Below are positions 42,717 to 52,011 of a stretch of DNA of 64,000 nt, one piece after another; the first letter of the stretch is position 1; every line of letters starts with the position of its first letter. Made by a program: the position numbers and the translations under genes. The stretch is from Dryocola sp032000125 (GTDB lineage: Bacteria; Pseudomonadota; Gammaproteobacteria; Enterobacterales; Enterobacteriaceae). Under the pieces are notes generated by a model. That model saw only the letters and a list, made by a program, of their open reading frames with translations. It was not told where the DNA came from and searched no databases. The stretch is taken from contig DAMALH010000001.1 of assembly GCA_032000125.1 (NCBI GenBank), forward strand, positions 1-64,000. Reading direction: 5' to 3'.

Positions 42717-43415
42717 ATGAAAGCAGGCATTATTGGTGCAATGGAAGAAGAAGTTACGCTGCTGCGTGACAAAATCGAAAACCGTCAAACGCTGAACATT
42801 GCGGGCTGCGAAATTTATACCGGCACCCTGAACGGCGTGGAAGTGGCGCTATTAAAATCCGGCATCGGTAAAGTCGCGGCAGCGCTGGGCGCAACCCTGC
42901 TGCTGGAGCATTTCAAACCCGAGGTCGTGATCAATACCGGTTCCGCGGGCGGCCTGGCCCCAACGCTGAAAGTAGGCGATATCGTGGTATCCGACGAGGT
43001 TCGCTATCACGATGCGGACGTTACCGCGTTTGGTTATGAGATTGGTCAACTGCCTGGCTGCCCGGTGGGTTTCGCAGCTAATGAAAAACTGATTGCCGCA
43101 GCCGAAGCCTGCATCAGCGAGCTGAATCTGAACGCGGTGCGCGGCCTGATCGTCAGCGGCGATGCCTTTATCAACGGTTCCATCGCGCTGGCGAAAATCC
43201 GCCACAATTTCCCGCAGGCCGTTGCGGTAGAAATGGAAGCCACCGCCGTGGCGCACGTGTGCCACAACTTCGGGATCCCGTTCGTGGTGGTGCGCGCTAT
43301 TTCTGACGTGGCCGACCAGCAGTCTCACCTGAGCTTCGACGAATTCCTGGCGGTAGCGGCTAAACAGTCCACGCTGATGGTTGAAAATCTGGTGCAGAAG
43401 CTGGCTCGTGGTTAA
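42717..43415 (+). CDS. mtn: 5'-methylthioadenosine/S-adenosylhomocysteine nucleosidase
   Basis: Mtn (Pfs) cleaves adenine from methylthioadenosine, S-adenosylhomocysteine and 5'-deoxyadenosine. It feeds methionine salvage and autoinducer-2 production. The 232 residues start MKAGIIGAMEEEVTLLRD; the catalytic Asp is in ISDVADQQSH near residue 197 and the substrate Glu in VEMEATAVAHV near 174. It overlaps btuF by 8 bases. Confidence 0.97.
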   Translation: MKAGIIGAMEEEVTLLRDKIENRQTLNIAGCEIYTGTLNGVEVALLKSGIGKVAAALGATLLLEHFKPEVVINTGSAGGLAPTLKVGDIVVSDEVRYHDADVTAFGYEIGQLPGCPVGFAANEKLIAAAEACISELNLNAVRGLIVSGDAFINGSIALAKIRHNFPQAVAVEMEATAVAHVCHNFGIPFVVVRAISDVADQQSHLSFDEFLAVAAKQSTLMVENLVQKLARG

Positions 43416-44208
43416 CAGAATACTCTGGCGCTGGATAAGCGCCATTCTGTTTTGCCTGCCGTTGCTGCTGTGCGCCGCGCCGCGGGTTATTTCCCTCTCG
43501 CCCAGCAATACCGAGCTTGCCTTCGCGGCGGGTATCACGCCGGTGGCGGCGAGCGCCTGGTCAGACTATCCGCCGCAAGCCAAAAAACTTGAGCAGGTGG
43601 CAAACTGGCAGGGTATGAACCTTGAACGCATCGTGGCGCTAAAGCCGGATGTGGTGCTGGCGTGGCGTGGCGGGAATGCGGAACGCCAGGTCAACCAGCT
43701 AGCGGCGCTTGGCATAAAAATCGTCTGGTTAGATCCCACAACTATTGAAGGCGTGATTGCAGCCCTGCGCCAGCTTGGTGAATACAGCCCAACGCCTGAA
43801 ATCGCCAATGAAGCCGCCGATAAACTGGCCGCCGAATTCATGGCGTTAAAGTCCCGCTATGCGCAAACATCGAAGAAAAAGGTGTTTCTACAGTTTGGCC
43901 AGCATCCCCTTTTCACCGCCGGAAAAGAGTCAATTCAGAACGAAATACTCACGCTATGCGGCGGAGAAAATATTTTTGCCGATAGCCGCGTTCCCTGGCC
44001 GCAGGTCAGCCGCGAGCAGGTGCTTGTCCGTAAACCACAGGCTATTATCATCACAGGCGATGAAAGCGATATCCCACCGGTGCAGCAATTCTGGCAGCCC
44101 CAGCTAGCCGTTCCGGTCATTGCGATAAATGATGACTGGTTTAGCCGCCCGGGCCCGCGTATTATCCTCGCCGCAAAACAGCTCTGTGCGGAGCTGGCAA
44201 AACAATAG
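43408..44208 (+). CDS. btuF: Vitamin B12 periplasmic binding protein
   Basis: BtuF captures cobalamin in the periplasm and delivers it to the BtuCD importer. A signal peptide (RILWRWISAILFCLPLLLC, cleavage near AAP) precedes a two-lobed class III binding fold: RVISLSPSNTELAFAAG in lobe 1 and VFLQFGQHPLFTAGKES in lobe 2. I chose the GTG at 43408 inside the end of mtn; it gives 266 residues, the E. coli length, with the same 8-base overlap. A TTG at 43381 is less likely. Confidence 0.94.
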   Translation: MVNRILWRWISAILFCLPLLLCAAPRVISLSPSNTELAFAAGITPVAASAWSDYPPQAKKLEQVANWQGMNLERIVALKPDVVLAWRGGNAERQVNQLAALGIKIVWLDPTTIEGVIAALRQLGEYSPTPEIANEAADKLAAEFMALKSRYAQTSKKKVFLQFGQHPLFTAGKESIQNEILTLCGGENIFADSRVPWPQVSREQVLVRKPQAIIITGDESDIPPVQQFWQPQLAVPVIAINDDWFSRPGPRIILAAKQLCAELAKQ

Positions 44209-44230
44209 CGTCTTGATCTGAGGGTAATAA

Positions 44231-44851
44231 ATGCTGGTCTACTGGCTGGATATTATTGGCACAGCCGTCTTTGCTATCTCTGGCGTACTGCTGGCCGGAA
44301 AACTCCGTATGGACCCCTTTGGCGTGCTGGTGCTGGGCGTTGTGACAGCCGTAGGCGGGGGAACCATACGCGACATGGCGCTGGCGAACGGCCCGGTATT
44401 CTGGGTAAAAGATCCGACGGATCTTGTGATAGCGATGGTCACCTGTCTGCTGACGATCCTGCTGGTGCGCCAGCCGCGCCGCCTGCCGAAATGGGTGCTG
44501 CCGGTGCTGGATGCCGTCGGCCTTGCCGTGTTTGTGGGTATCGGGGTGAACAAAGCTTTTCTGGCAGGCACCAGCCCGCTTATCGCCATCTGCATGGGCG
44601 TGCTGACCGGCGTCGGCGGCGGGATTATCCGCGACGTGCTGGCGCGTGAAATCCCCATGATCCTGCGAACGGAGATTTATGCCACCGCCTGTATTATCGG
44701 CGGCATTGTGCATGCCACGGCTTTTTATACCTTCAACGTGCCGTTAGAGCAGGCAAGTATGATTGGGATGGTGGTTACGCTCACGATACGTCTGGCGGCG
44801 ATCCGCTGGCACCTCAAACTGCCGACTTTCGCTCTTGAAGACAGGCAATAA
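44231..44851 (+). CDS. yadS: TRIC-family cation channel protein YadS
   Basis: This is an inner-membrane protein of 206 residues built from two repeats of three helices plus a seventh helix. Each repeat carries a Gly-rich motif, VGGGTIRDMAL near residue 43 and VGGGIIRDVLARE near 127. The family is related to animal TRIC channels, and other bacterial members conduct K+ or Na+. Its role in enterobacteria is not established. It starts 22 bases after btuF. Confidence 0.93.
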   Translation: MLVYWLDIIGTAVFAISGVLLAGKLRMDPFGVLVLGVVTAVGGGTIRDMALANGPVFWVKDPTDLVIAMVTCLLTILLVRQPRRLPKWVLPVLDAVGLAVFVGIGVNKAFLAGTSPLIAICMGVLTGVGGGIIRDVLAREIPMILRTEIYATACIIGGIVHATAFYTFNVPLEQASMIGMVVTLTIRLAAIRWHLKLPTFALEDRQ

Positions 44852-44855
44852 ACCA

Positions 44856-44890
44856 TAAAAAAAGCCGTGTTGCATAACACGGCTTTTTCT
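44856..44890. terminator. Bidirectional terminator between yadS and erpA
   Basis: A perfect 11-bp stem (AAAGCCGTGTT / AACACGGCTTT) with the loop GCAT is flanked by A on the left and T on the right, so it serves both convergent genes. Confidence 0.92.
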
Positions 44891-44903
44891 TTCCGACCGG
44901 CGT

Positions 44904-45248
44904 TCAGACGCTGAAGGAAGAACCGCACCCGCAGGTGCTTTTCGCATTGGGGTTAGTGACCACAAAGCGCGAACCTTCCAGACCTTCAGTATAATCCACC
45001 GCGCCGCCTACCAGATACTGCAGGCTCATCGGGTCAACCACCAGCGCGACACCTTGCTTCTCGATGGTCATATCGCCGTCGTTGATCTGGTCGTCAAAGG
45101 TAAAACCATACTGGAAGCCGCTGCAACCGCCGCCGGTGATGTAAACACGCAGTTTCAGATTCGGATTCTCTTCATCTGCGATCAGGTTTTTAACTTTACT
45201 GGCTGCGGCTTCTGTAAACTGCAGCGGCAGCGCTACGTCATCACTCAT
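44904..45248 (-). CDS. erpA: Iron-sulfur cluster insertion protein ErpA
   Basis: ErpA is an essential A-type carrier that passes Fe-S clusters to targets such as IspG and IspH of the isoprenoid pathway. The three cluster cysteines are in GGGCSGFQYGF and at the C terminus in STCGCGSS. It has 114 residues. It lies 81 bases downstream of clcA on the same strand. Confidence 0.97.
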   Translation of the reverse strand: MSDDVALPLQFTEAAASKVKNLIADEENPNLKLRVYITGGGCSGFQYGFTFDDQINDGDMTIEKQGVALVVDPMSLQYLVGGAVDYTEGLEGSRFVVTNPNAKSTCGCGSSFSV

Positions 45249-45329
45249 TTTTTGCTCCCAACGAAATTACAAACCGGGTAAAATTTAACCCGATCTTTAA
45301 GGCCATTATCTACCAGGCGGTCAAATCGT

Positions 45330-46751
45330 TCAAGTATTCTCCCCGGTCGGGGTCTGCTGCGTTTTAGCCTGTTTTTCGGCGTCCTGCTTCGCCAGCGTAC
45401 GGGCAAGTATTGAGGAGTATAGTGGTTTTCCCCCCAGAAACTGTGCCAGAAGTGTCGCGCCAAGGCAGGTAATAATCATTGGCAAAATGAGCTGATAATT
45501 GTCGGTCATTTCCAGAACCAGCACTATGCCTGTCAGCGGTGCACGCACCGATGCGGCAAATAACGCCCCCATGCCGGCGATAGCAAAGGTCCCCATATCA
45601 AGATGATAAGCCGGAAACCAGGCAGCGCACATCATGCCAAATGCCGTGCCAAGCAACGTACCCAGCGCCAGCATAGGCGCAAAAATCCCACCCGGTGCGC
45701 CTGAAGAAAAACATAAAAGCGTAGTAATAATACGCGCGATAAAAATAAACAGCAGCATGCCAAGGGTGTAATTCCCCGCGGCGGCAATCGGGATCAGATT
45801 AAATCCACCGCCCGCTGCCGCAGGCTGAATAAGCCCTAATACACCGCTGATCCCGCCCAGCAGGCCACCGATCAGCACCCATTTTTTAAGCTCGCCGCCG
45901 TGGATACGTTGAAACATATCCTGCGTTCGGAATACCAGCGAATTAAACAGCACGCCTACCACGCCGAACACCATTCCTAATACCAGATACAGCCACAGCG
46001 TATTAACCGGTGCGTTAGAAAGTTTGCCCACTTCGATTACCGCGTTTTCACCGTTAAAAATACGGAACACTACGCTCGACATAATCACGCCGATGAAAAC
46101 CGCTTTAATCGAAATCAGGTTATAGCGAAACTGCGGACGCATCTCTTCGATAATGAACAAAATGCCCGCGAGCGGAGCGTTAAATGCTGCTGAAAGCCCG
46201 GCGGCCGCGCCCGTTGCCAGTAAAGAATGTCGGGCTTCCGCCCCGCGCAGACGAAAAATATCCAGCACCATGCGACCAATATTCCCGCCCAGTTGCACCG
46301 TCGGCCCCTCGCGACCCAGCACCATCCCCGCGCCGAGCGTGCCCATGCCGCCGATAAATTTCACCGGGATCACCCGCCACCAGCGTACCGGCCTTAGCTC
46401 TTCCAGCGCGCCCTCAATCTCGGGTATGCCGGACCCACCCGCTTCCGGCGCAAAACGGCGCACCAGATAGTAGCCAACCATGGCTAACAGCACCGAGCTG
46501 ATAAACGCCAGCGGCCAGACGAGCAGCGAGTAGTCCGCCACGTGCGCCAGCATCGCCAGGCGGTTTTGCTGCACCCAGAAAACGGACTTTTCGAAAGCCA
46601 CGCCAGCAAGCCCGGCCAGCGTTCCGACGATAGCCGCCATAAACAGAATCGCCACCGGCGTTTTATCCCGGCGCATCAGGCGGCGCACCATGTCGCCCCG
46701 GCGTAATCGCGCGGCCTGTCGTGCTTCAAAAGAAGGATGGAAGGGATGCAT
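45330..46751 (-). CDS. clcA: H(+)/Cl(-) exchange transporter ClcA
   Basis: ClcA exchanges two chloride ions for one proton and helps in extreme acid resistance. It is a dimeric inner-membrane protein. Selectivity-filter motifs are GSGIPEIEG, GREGPTVQLGG (gating Glu near 148), GAPGGIFAP, and the internal proton Glu in FIIEEMRPQ near 203. I chose the ATG at 46751 because it gives 473 residues as in E. coli, but no Shine-Dalgarno is visible in front of it. A start at 46826 would add 25 unconserved residues. The true start needs proof. Confidence 0.9.
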   Translation of the reverse strand: MHPFHPSFEARQAARLRRGDMVRRLMRRDKTPVAILFMAAIVGTLAGLAGVAFEKSVFWVQQNRLAMLAHVADYSLLVWPLAFISSVLLAMVGYYLVRRFAPEAGGSGIPEIEGALEELRPVRWWRVIPVKFIGGMGTLGAGMVLGREGPTVQLGGNIGRMVLDIFRLRGAEARHSLLATGAAAGLSAAFNAPLAGILFIIEEMRPQFRYNLISIKAVFIGVIMSSVVFRIFNGENAVIEVGKLSNAPVNTLWLYLVLGMVFGVVGVLFNSLVFRTQDMFQRIHGGELKKWVLIGGLLGGISGVLGLIQPAAAGGGFNLIPIAAAGNYTLGMLLFIFIARIITTLLCFSSGAPGGIFAPMLALGTLLGTAFGMMCAAWFPAYHLDMGTFAIAGMGALFAASVRAPLTGIVLVLEMTDNYQLILPMIITCLGATLLAQFLGGKPLYSSILARTLAKQDAEKQAKTQQTPTGENT

Positions 46752-46889
46752 TGATATAATCGTTAATAAGTAATACAAATCGTGCAGGCATTCTACCTGT
46801 TCCCTCACCGCGGGCAAAACTTTCATAACGCCGGACGTTTCCCTTAGAATAGCCCGTTGCCACTCTTTCCAGGAACCAGGAGCCGTTTC

Positions 46890-48170
46890 ATGAGTAAGTC
46901 ACAAAATCTGTACGATGCCGCCCGCAAAGTCATCCCAGGCGGGGTGAACTCGCCGGTACGGGCTTTTACCGGCGTCGGCGGCGTACCGCTGTTTGTTGAA
47001 CGCGCGGACGGGGCTTACCTGTTTGATGCCGACGGCAAAGCCTATATCGATTACGTAGGGTCATGGGGCCCGATGATCCTTGGCCATAACCATCCGGCTA
47101 TCCGCAACGCGGTTATTGAAGCCGTGGAGCGCGGCCTTAGCTTTGGCGCGCCAACCGAAATGGAAGTAAAAATGGCGGAGCTGGTTACAGAGCTGGTTCC
47201 GACCATGGACATGGTTCGCATGGTGAACTCGGGAACCGAGGCCACCATGAGCGCCATCCGCCTGGCGCGTGGCTTCACCGGCCGCGACAAAATTATCAAA
47301 TTCGAAGGCTGCTACCACGGCCACGCCGACTGCCTGCTGGTGAAAGCCGGTTCCGGCGCGCTGACCCTGGGCCAGCCAAACTCTCCGGGCGTACCTGCGG
47401 ACTTTGCCAAACACACGCTGACCTGTACCTATAACGATCTTGCCTCCGTGCGAGAAGCGTTAGAACAGTATCCGCAGGATGTGGCCTGTATCATCGTGGA
47501 GCCTGTCGCGGGCAATATGAACTGCATCCCGCCAAACGATGATTTCCTGCCGGGCCTGCGCGCGCTGTGCGATGAGTTTGGCGCCCTGCTGATTATCGAT
47601 GAAGTAATGACCGGCTTCCGCGTGGCGCTTGCCGGCGCGCAGTCTTACTATGGCGTTCAGCCGGATCTGACCTGCCTTGGCAAAATCATCGGCGGCGGCA
47701 TGCCGGTGGGCGCATTCGGCGGCCGCCGTGAAATCATGGACGCGCTGGCGCCAACCGGTCCGGTTTATCAGGCGGGCACGCTTTCCGGTAACCCCATCGC
47801 CATGGCTGCGGGCTATGCCTGTCTGACGGCGGTTTCCCGGCCGGGTATTCACCAGACGTTAACCGAGCTCACCGAAATGCTGGCCGACGGCCTGCTGCAG
47901 GCGGCAAAAGAAGAGCATATTCCGCTGGTCGTTAATAACGTTGGCGGCATGTTCGGCCTGTTCTTTACCGATGCGCCAACCGTGACCAACTATAAAGATG
48001 TGATGGCGTGTGACGTTGAGCGCTTTAAGAAATTCTTCCACCTGATGCTGGAAGAAGGCGTTTACCTGGCACCCTCCGCGTTTGAAGCGGGCTTTATGTC
48101 CGTTGCACACTCGAAGGAAGATATTCAGAAGACCATCGACGCTGCGCGTCGGGTTTTTGCGAAGCTGTAA
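46890..48170 (+). CDS. hemL: Glutamate-1-semialdehyde 2,1-aminomutase
   Basis: HemL makes 5-aminolevulinate from glutamate-1-semialdehyde in the C5 haem pathway. It is a PLP enzyme of aminotransferase class III. The PLP lysine is in LGKIIGGGMPVGAFGG near residue 265, with the preceding Asp in LLIIDEVMTGFR. The ATG at 46890 follows CAGGAGCC and gives 426 residues; an upstream in-frame start adds eleven unconserved residues. It is divergent from clcA. Confidence 0.97.
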   Translation: MSKSQNLYDAARKVIPGGVNSPVRAFTGVGGVPLFVERADGAYLFDADGKAYIDYVGSWGPMILGHNHPAIRNAVIEAVERGLSFGAPTEMEVKMAELVTELVPTMDMVRMVNSGTEATMSAIRLARGFTGRDKIIKFEGCYHGHADCLLVKAGSGALTLGQPNSPGVPADFAKHTLTCTYNDLASVREALEQYPQDVACIIVEPVAGNMNCIPPNDDFLPGLRALCDEFGALLIIDEVMTGFRVALAGAQSYYGVQPDLTCLGKIIGGGMPVGAFGGRREIMDALAPTGPVYQAGTLSGNPIAMAAGYACLTAVSRPGIHQTLTELTEMLADGLLQAAKEEHIPLVVNNVGGMFGLFFTDAPTVTNYKDVMACDVERFKKFFHLMLEEGVYLAPSAFEAGFMSVAHSKEDIQKTIDAARRVFAKL

Positions 48171-48178
48171 ATCAAAGC

Positions 48179-48201
48179 GCCCTCTTCAGCGAAGAGGGCT
48201 T
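48179..48201. terminator. Hairpin between hemL and fhuB
   Basis: GCCCTCTTC and GAAGAGGGC form a perfect 9-bp stem with a three-base loop in the 36-base convergent gap. There is no real T run on either strand (TTGCC on plus, GCTTTG on minus), so it may act weakly. Confidence 0.65.
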
Positions 48202-48206
48202 GCCGC

Positions 48207-50192
48207 TTAACGGCTCTGCTTACGCAGCAAATACACAAAATAAGGCGCGCCGATAAAGGTCGCCAGCAGCCCGGCAGGCACCTGATCCGGGAACATCAGC
48301 ATCCTTCCGCACCAGTCCGCCGCCACCATCAGCATTCCGCCCAGCAGCGCGGCCATCATTAATTGCGGCATCGCGCGGCGGAAACCGAGCATGCGTGCAA
48401 TATGCGGCGCCATTAGCCCGACAAAGCTCAGCGGCCCCACGGTTAGCGTCGCAGCGGCGGTGAGTGTGGCCGCCAGCAAGAGCAGGCCGAATCGTGAAGG
48501 CGTAAGCGCTATGCCCACCGCGCGAGCGGTTGCGCCACCCAGCGGCAGAATCATCAGCCAGCGGCGGCACAGCGGAGTCAGAGCAAACAGCACGACCATC
48601 AGCACCAGCGTTTTCAGCGCCTGATCGCCCGTCACGCTATAGGTTGAGCCGGAAATCCAGGTAAGGATGCCCGCCATACGCGGATCGCCACTTGCCATCA
48701 GAAGCATCAGCAGCATGGTAAAAGCGGTGCTGAGCGCCATGCCCGCCAGCAGCATGCGCTGAGGAGAAAAGCCGCCGCGCCCTGCCGCCACCATAATAAC
48801 CAGCAAAGTAGCCGCCGCGCCGAGGCTGCCTGCCGGGAACAGCCAGCCAAAAGCGTCGCCCGGCACGATAAACAGCATGGTAACCACGCCGAATGCGGCA
48901 CCGGAGCTGATCCCCAGCACCTCAGGGCTTGCCATCGCGTTACCCGTCAGGCGCTGGATGACGCTGCCCGACACGGCCAGCATCATCCCGGCGGCAAGCG
49001 CGGCCAGCATACGCGGCCAGCGCCACGGCAGCAGGTCATAAAACATCTCACCGGTGACCCAGTTCCAGCCTTGCGCATCGCGGCCCAGCGTCAGGGCGAT
49101 AATAATCACTAACGCCAGCAGGCCGCTGCCAACCAGCGCCCATCGGCCAGGATGCTGACGTTCGGCAGGCACGTTATCCCCCGCATTCATGGCTGGCGTG
49201 CCCACGGTGCGCAGGCGAGGCAGCAGCCACAGCAGCAACGGCGCGCCAATCAGCGCGGTAACCGTACCGGTTGAAATTTCACGCCACGCTTCTGTCAGCC
49301 AGATAACAGCCTGATCCGAAAGCCAGAGGATCAGCGCGCCAATAAGCGGCGCGAGAAACAGACGAGTGACCAGACGGCGCGCGCCCAGCATCTTCGCCAG
49401 CAAAGGCGCGAACAGGCCGATAAAGCCGATGATCCCCACCGCGTTTACCAGCAAGGCGCTGATTGCGATGGCGAGAATTAACGTCGCAAGGCGTACCAGA
49501 GACAGCGCAAGGCCAAGATTGCGGGCAACGCCATCATCAAGGCCCATCAGCGTCAGCGGACGCAATAGCAAAAGCGTCAGCAGCAGCCCGCCCGCCAGGC
49601 GCGGCCACAGGCCGTTGACGATGCTCCAGTCCTGCTGGTTCAGCGCGCCCGTGCTCCACAGGAACATATTCTGTAACTGATCGTGATGGAAGATGGCCAG
49701 CAGCTGGTTGACGGCCCCGCAATACAGGCTAAGCACCAGCCCCGCCAGGATAAGCGTAACCGGCGACAATCGCTTGCCCCACGCCACGCCAAATACCAGC
49801 AGCCCAACGACGCCCGCGCCGATTAGCGCAGCAAATTGCTGAGTCTCAAAGCCGCCCGGAAGCGCCCATAATGTCGCGATGGTAACGCCCAACTGGGCGC
49901 CGCTCGCAACGCCCAGCGTGGTGGGTTCGGCCAGAGGATTTCGCAGCACCTGCTGAAATAAGACGCCAACCAGCCCCAGCCCCGCGCCGACCAGCAGCGA
50001 AATCGCCAGCCGCGGAAGCAGGCTGTAGTGGAACAGCATCTGGTTGATATCGTCAATATTGGGCTGCCACCAGGCCTTAGCCCACTGCGCCGAAGGCAGT
50101 TGTGCTTGCAGATTATGCAGCGTCAGCGCGCAGGCGACGATAAACAGCAATGACAGCAGCGCGGCTGGAAACAGAACATGATGACGCCTCAC
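48207..50192 (-). CDS. fhuB: Ferrichrome ABC transporter permease FhuB
   Basis: FhuB is the inner-membrane permease for ferrichrome and other hydroxamate siderophores. The 661 residues are a fusion of two FecCD-type halves of about 330 residues with roughly twenty helices. Each half repeats the Gly-rich region before the coupling loop (GIIGFIGLFAPLLAKMLGARR and GPLSFVGLMAPHIARMLGFRR). The ATG overlaps the fhuD stop as ATGA. It is the last gene of fhuACDB. Confidence 0.97.
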   Translation of the reverse strand: MRRHHVLFPAALLSLLFIVACALTLHNLQAQLPSAQWAKAWWQPNIDDINQMLFHYSLLPRLAISLLVGAGLGLVGVLFQQVLRNPLAEPTTLGVASGAQLGVTIATLWALPGGFETQQFAALIGAGVVGLLVFGVAWGKRLSPVTLILAGLVLSLYCGAVNQLLAIFHHDQLQNMFLWSTGALNQQDWSIVNGLWPRLAGGLLLTLLLLRPLTLMGLDDGVARNLGLALSLVRLATLILAIAISALLVNAVGIIGFIGLFAPLLAKMLGARRLVTRLFLAPLIGALILWLSDQAVIWLTEAWREISTGTVTALIGAPLLLWLLPRLRTVGTPAMNAGDNVPAERQHPGRWALVGSGLLALVIIIALTLGRDAQGWNWVTGEMFYDLLPWRWPRMLAALAAGMMLAVSGSVIQRLTGNAMASPEVLGISSGAAFGVVTMLFIVPGDAFGWLFPAGSLGAAATLLVIMVAAGRGGFSPQRMLLAGMALSTAFTMLLMLLMASGDPRMAGILTWISGSTYSVTGDQALKTLVLMVVLFALTPLCRRWLMILPLGGATARAVGIALTPSRFGLLLLAATLTAAATLTVGPLSFVGLMAPHIARMLGFRRAMPQLMMAALLGGMLMVAADWCGRMLMFPDQVPAGLLATFIGAPYFVYLLRKQSR

Positions 50193-51088
50193 GCCGCGCT
50201 CCCTACGGCTTTCGCCAGCATTTTAGTGAAGTTCATGGCGGAGATAGTCGCGCCATACAGCCACACGGCCGGCACGCGCTGGAAACGGTGCTGGCGTACA
50301 AACGGCATTGCTTTCCATAAGGGCGTCGCCATCACTTTTTCCGTTTCGGCATCGTTGTTGTGATCAAAACAAATCACATCCGCGTCTTTAACCGCCGCCA
50401 GGCGCTCAAGCCCAACAATCGTCGTGCCCCAGAAGTTTGTTTCGCCGTGCCAGGCGTTTTTCACGTCCAGCAGATCCATGACATCCTGGAACAGGCTGTT
50501 TTGCCCGACGATTAACGCATGGCGCGGATCGAGCAGCGTCATCAGCATCACCGGACGATCGCCTCGCTGCGCGAAGCGCGGTTTCATTTCAGTAATGAAG
50601 CGATCAAAGTGGTCCAGATGATCTTTTGCCGCCTGCGGCATATCGAGCTTGTTACCCAGTTCGATCAGCGAATGGCGCGCTACGGTCAGCGGCTTGCCCG
50701 AACCATCGTTAAAGTTAAAACCGAGCCCTGGCGCGATACGCTTCATTTTCTCCGTCGACGGCCCGTAACCCGCGGAGTAAAGAATCAATGACGGTTTAAG
50801 CTGCGTAAGCAGCTCCAGATTAGGTTCGGTGCGCAGGCCAACGTCAATGACGCTTGCAGGCAATTCCGGCTCGCCTACCCAGGCGCGATAGTTATTTATG
50901 TCCGCAACCGCCATCGGCGTAACGCCAAGCGCAAGCATCAGCTCAGCGGGCAGCCATTCGAGGGCGACGACGCGATGAGGGTCAATAGACGCCGCATGCG
51001 CAACGTTTATCCTGAATAAGAGCGGCGATAGCGCCAGCGCCGTCAAAAGCTGACGACGGCTGATTGTCGGGTTAATCAACTCGGACAT
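50189..51088 (-). CDS. fhuD: Ferrichrome-binding periplasmic protein FhuD
   Basis: FhuD binds hydroxamate siderophores in the periplasm and passes them to FhuBC. The N terminus has a twin-arginine signal (SRRQLLTALALSPLLF, cleavage near AHA). The class III binding fold follows, with conserved blocks VALEWLPAELMLALG and DVGLRTEPNLELL. It has 299 residues, three more than E. coli. The ATG shares a base with the fhuC stop (TGATG), and the end overlaps fhuB. Confidence 0.96.
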   Translation of the reverse strand: MSELINPTISRRQLLTALALSPLLFRINVAHAASIDPHRVVALEWLPAELMLALGVTPMAVADINNYRAWVGEPELPASVIDVGLRTEPNLELLTQLKPSLILYSAGYGPSTEKMKRIAPGLGFNFNDGSGKPLTVARHSLIELGNKLDMPQAAKDHLDHFDRFITEMKPRFAQRGDRPVMLMTLLDPRHALIVGQNSLFQDVMDLLDVKNAWHGETNFWGTTIVGLERLAAVKDADVICFDHNNDAETEKVMATPLWKAMPFVRQHRFQRVPAVWLYGATISAMNFTKMLAKAVGSAA

Positions 51089-51885
51089 CAGTAAACAAAG
51101 CTCACGGGTGCGCTACCCGCCGGATGCGGCAGGATCCCCATAGGAATACCGTAGATTTGCTCCAGCGTTTCGCTTCGCATCATCTCCGCCGGGCTGCCCT
51201 GGGCAATCATTTCGCCTCCGCGCAACGCCACCAGATGGTCACAATAGCGGGCGGCCATATTGATATCGTGCAGAACGGCAATCACCGTCAGGCCACGCTC
51301 CTGGCTCAGACGATGGATAAGCGCCAGCACGTCGACCTGATGGGCGATATCCAGCGCGGAAGTCGGTTCGTCAAGCAGCAGACAGCGGCTGTCCTGCGCC
51401 ACCAGCATAGCAATCCACACCCGCTGCCTTTCACCGCCGGAAAGACTGTCGACCAGGCGATGAGCAAAGGGCTTAAGGCCAACCTGCGTAATCGCATCCT
51501 CCACCCGCTCCCTGTCCGCCACGCCAAAACGCCCCAGCGCGCCGTGCCATGGATAGCGGCCAATGGCTACCAGCTCGCGTACCGTCATTCCTTCGGCTGC
51601 CGGAAGCTGCTGCGGTAAATAGGCAACCTGACGAGCAAACGCCTTGCTGCTCCAGCTATCAAGCGGCTGCTCGTTTAAGCTAAGCTCGCCGGCCGATGGC
51701 TTCTGATGCCGACCCAGCATTTTCAGCAAGGTGGATTTCCCCGACCCATTGTGACCAATCAGGCCTGTAACTTTGCCGACCGGAAAGGTAAATGACAGCG
51801 GATGGAGTAGCGTGCGGCCAGGCACACGGAAGGTGACATCAGTGAGGCTAAAGGTAGTATCGGGATGGGGATGTTTGTCGTGCAT
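51088..51885 (-). CDS. fhuC: Ferrichrome ABC transporter ATP-binding protein FhuC
   Basis: FhuC powers hydroxamate-siderophore uptake through FhuB. Walker A is GHNGSGKST near residue 43, the signature LSGGERQR near 146 and Walker B LLLDEPTSALD near 166. I chose the ATG at 51885 (265 residues, the E. coli length). The Shine-Dalgarno is weak (GGGCTCCC). An upstream start would reach into the repeat element between fhuA and fhuC. Its stop overlaps fhuD. Confidence 0.95.
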   Translation of the reverse strand: MHDKHPHPDTTFSLTDVTFRVPGRTLLHPLSFTFPVGKVTGLIGHNGSGKSTLLKMLGRHQKPSAGELSLNEQPLDSWSSKAFARQVAYLPQQLPAAEGMTVRELVAIGRYPWHGALGRFGVADRERVEDAITQVGLKPFAHRLVDSLSGGERQRVWIAMLVAQDSRCLLLDEPTSALDIAHQVDVLALIHRLSQERGLTVIAVLHDINMAARYCDHLVALRGGEMIAQGSPAEMMRSETLEQIYGIPMGILPHPAGSAPVSFVY

Positions 51886-51904
51886 GGGAGCCCAACTTGT
51901 TGAA

Positions 51905-52011
51905 GGGCACGGCGAACCGTGCCCGAAATTTGCTGACAAAGAAGGAAAAAGCGTGGTTTTTCCTTCTTTGTGGTTAACAGCCGAAAATCAAAGTATTGAT
52001 TTTCCTTATTT
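51905..52011 (+). repeat. Novel hairpin repeat, copy 2 (fhuA-fhuC gap)
   Basis: Hairpin 0 is a perfect 8-bp stem (GGGCACGG / CCGTGCCC, loop CGAA, 51905-51924). Then come AATTTG, the four bases CTGA, and a perfect 14-bp hairpin (51937-51970) with loop GCGTGG. Hairpin 2 (GAAAATCA / TGATTTTC, 51983-52004) starts 12 bases later. Copy 1 has the same arrangement with over 80 percent identity across 51933-51965. The third hairpin of copies 1 and 3 is absent; the element ends at the fhuA stop. It sits inside an operon, on the strand opposite to transcription, and lengthens the fhuA-fhuC gap to 134 bases. Confidence 0.8.

Noticed and set aside
43381..43407. TTG start extending btuF into mtn
   Set aside because: It would add nine residues before the signal peptide; the GTG at 43408 gives the known length of 266.
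44856..44890. Similarity of the yadS-erpA and dxr terminators (AAAGCCGTG / CACGGCTTT) as a repeat family
   Set aside because: Both are simple terminators with a common stem sequence; loops, flanks and spacing differ, so shared origin is not supported.
51886..51939. Upstream start for fhuC at 51939
   Set aside because: The extra 18 residues are encoded by the repeat element hairpin and are not conserved; the ATG at 51885 gives the family length.
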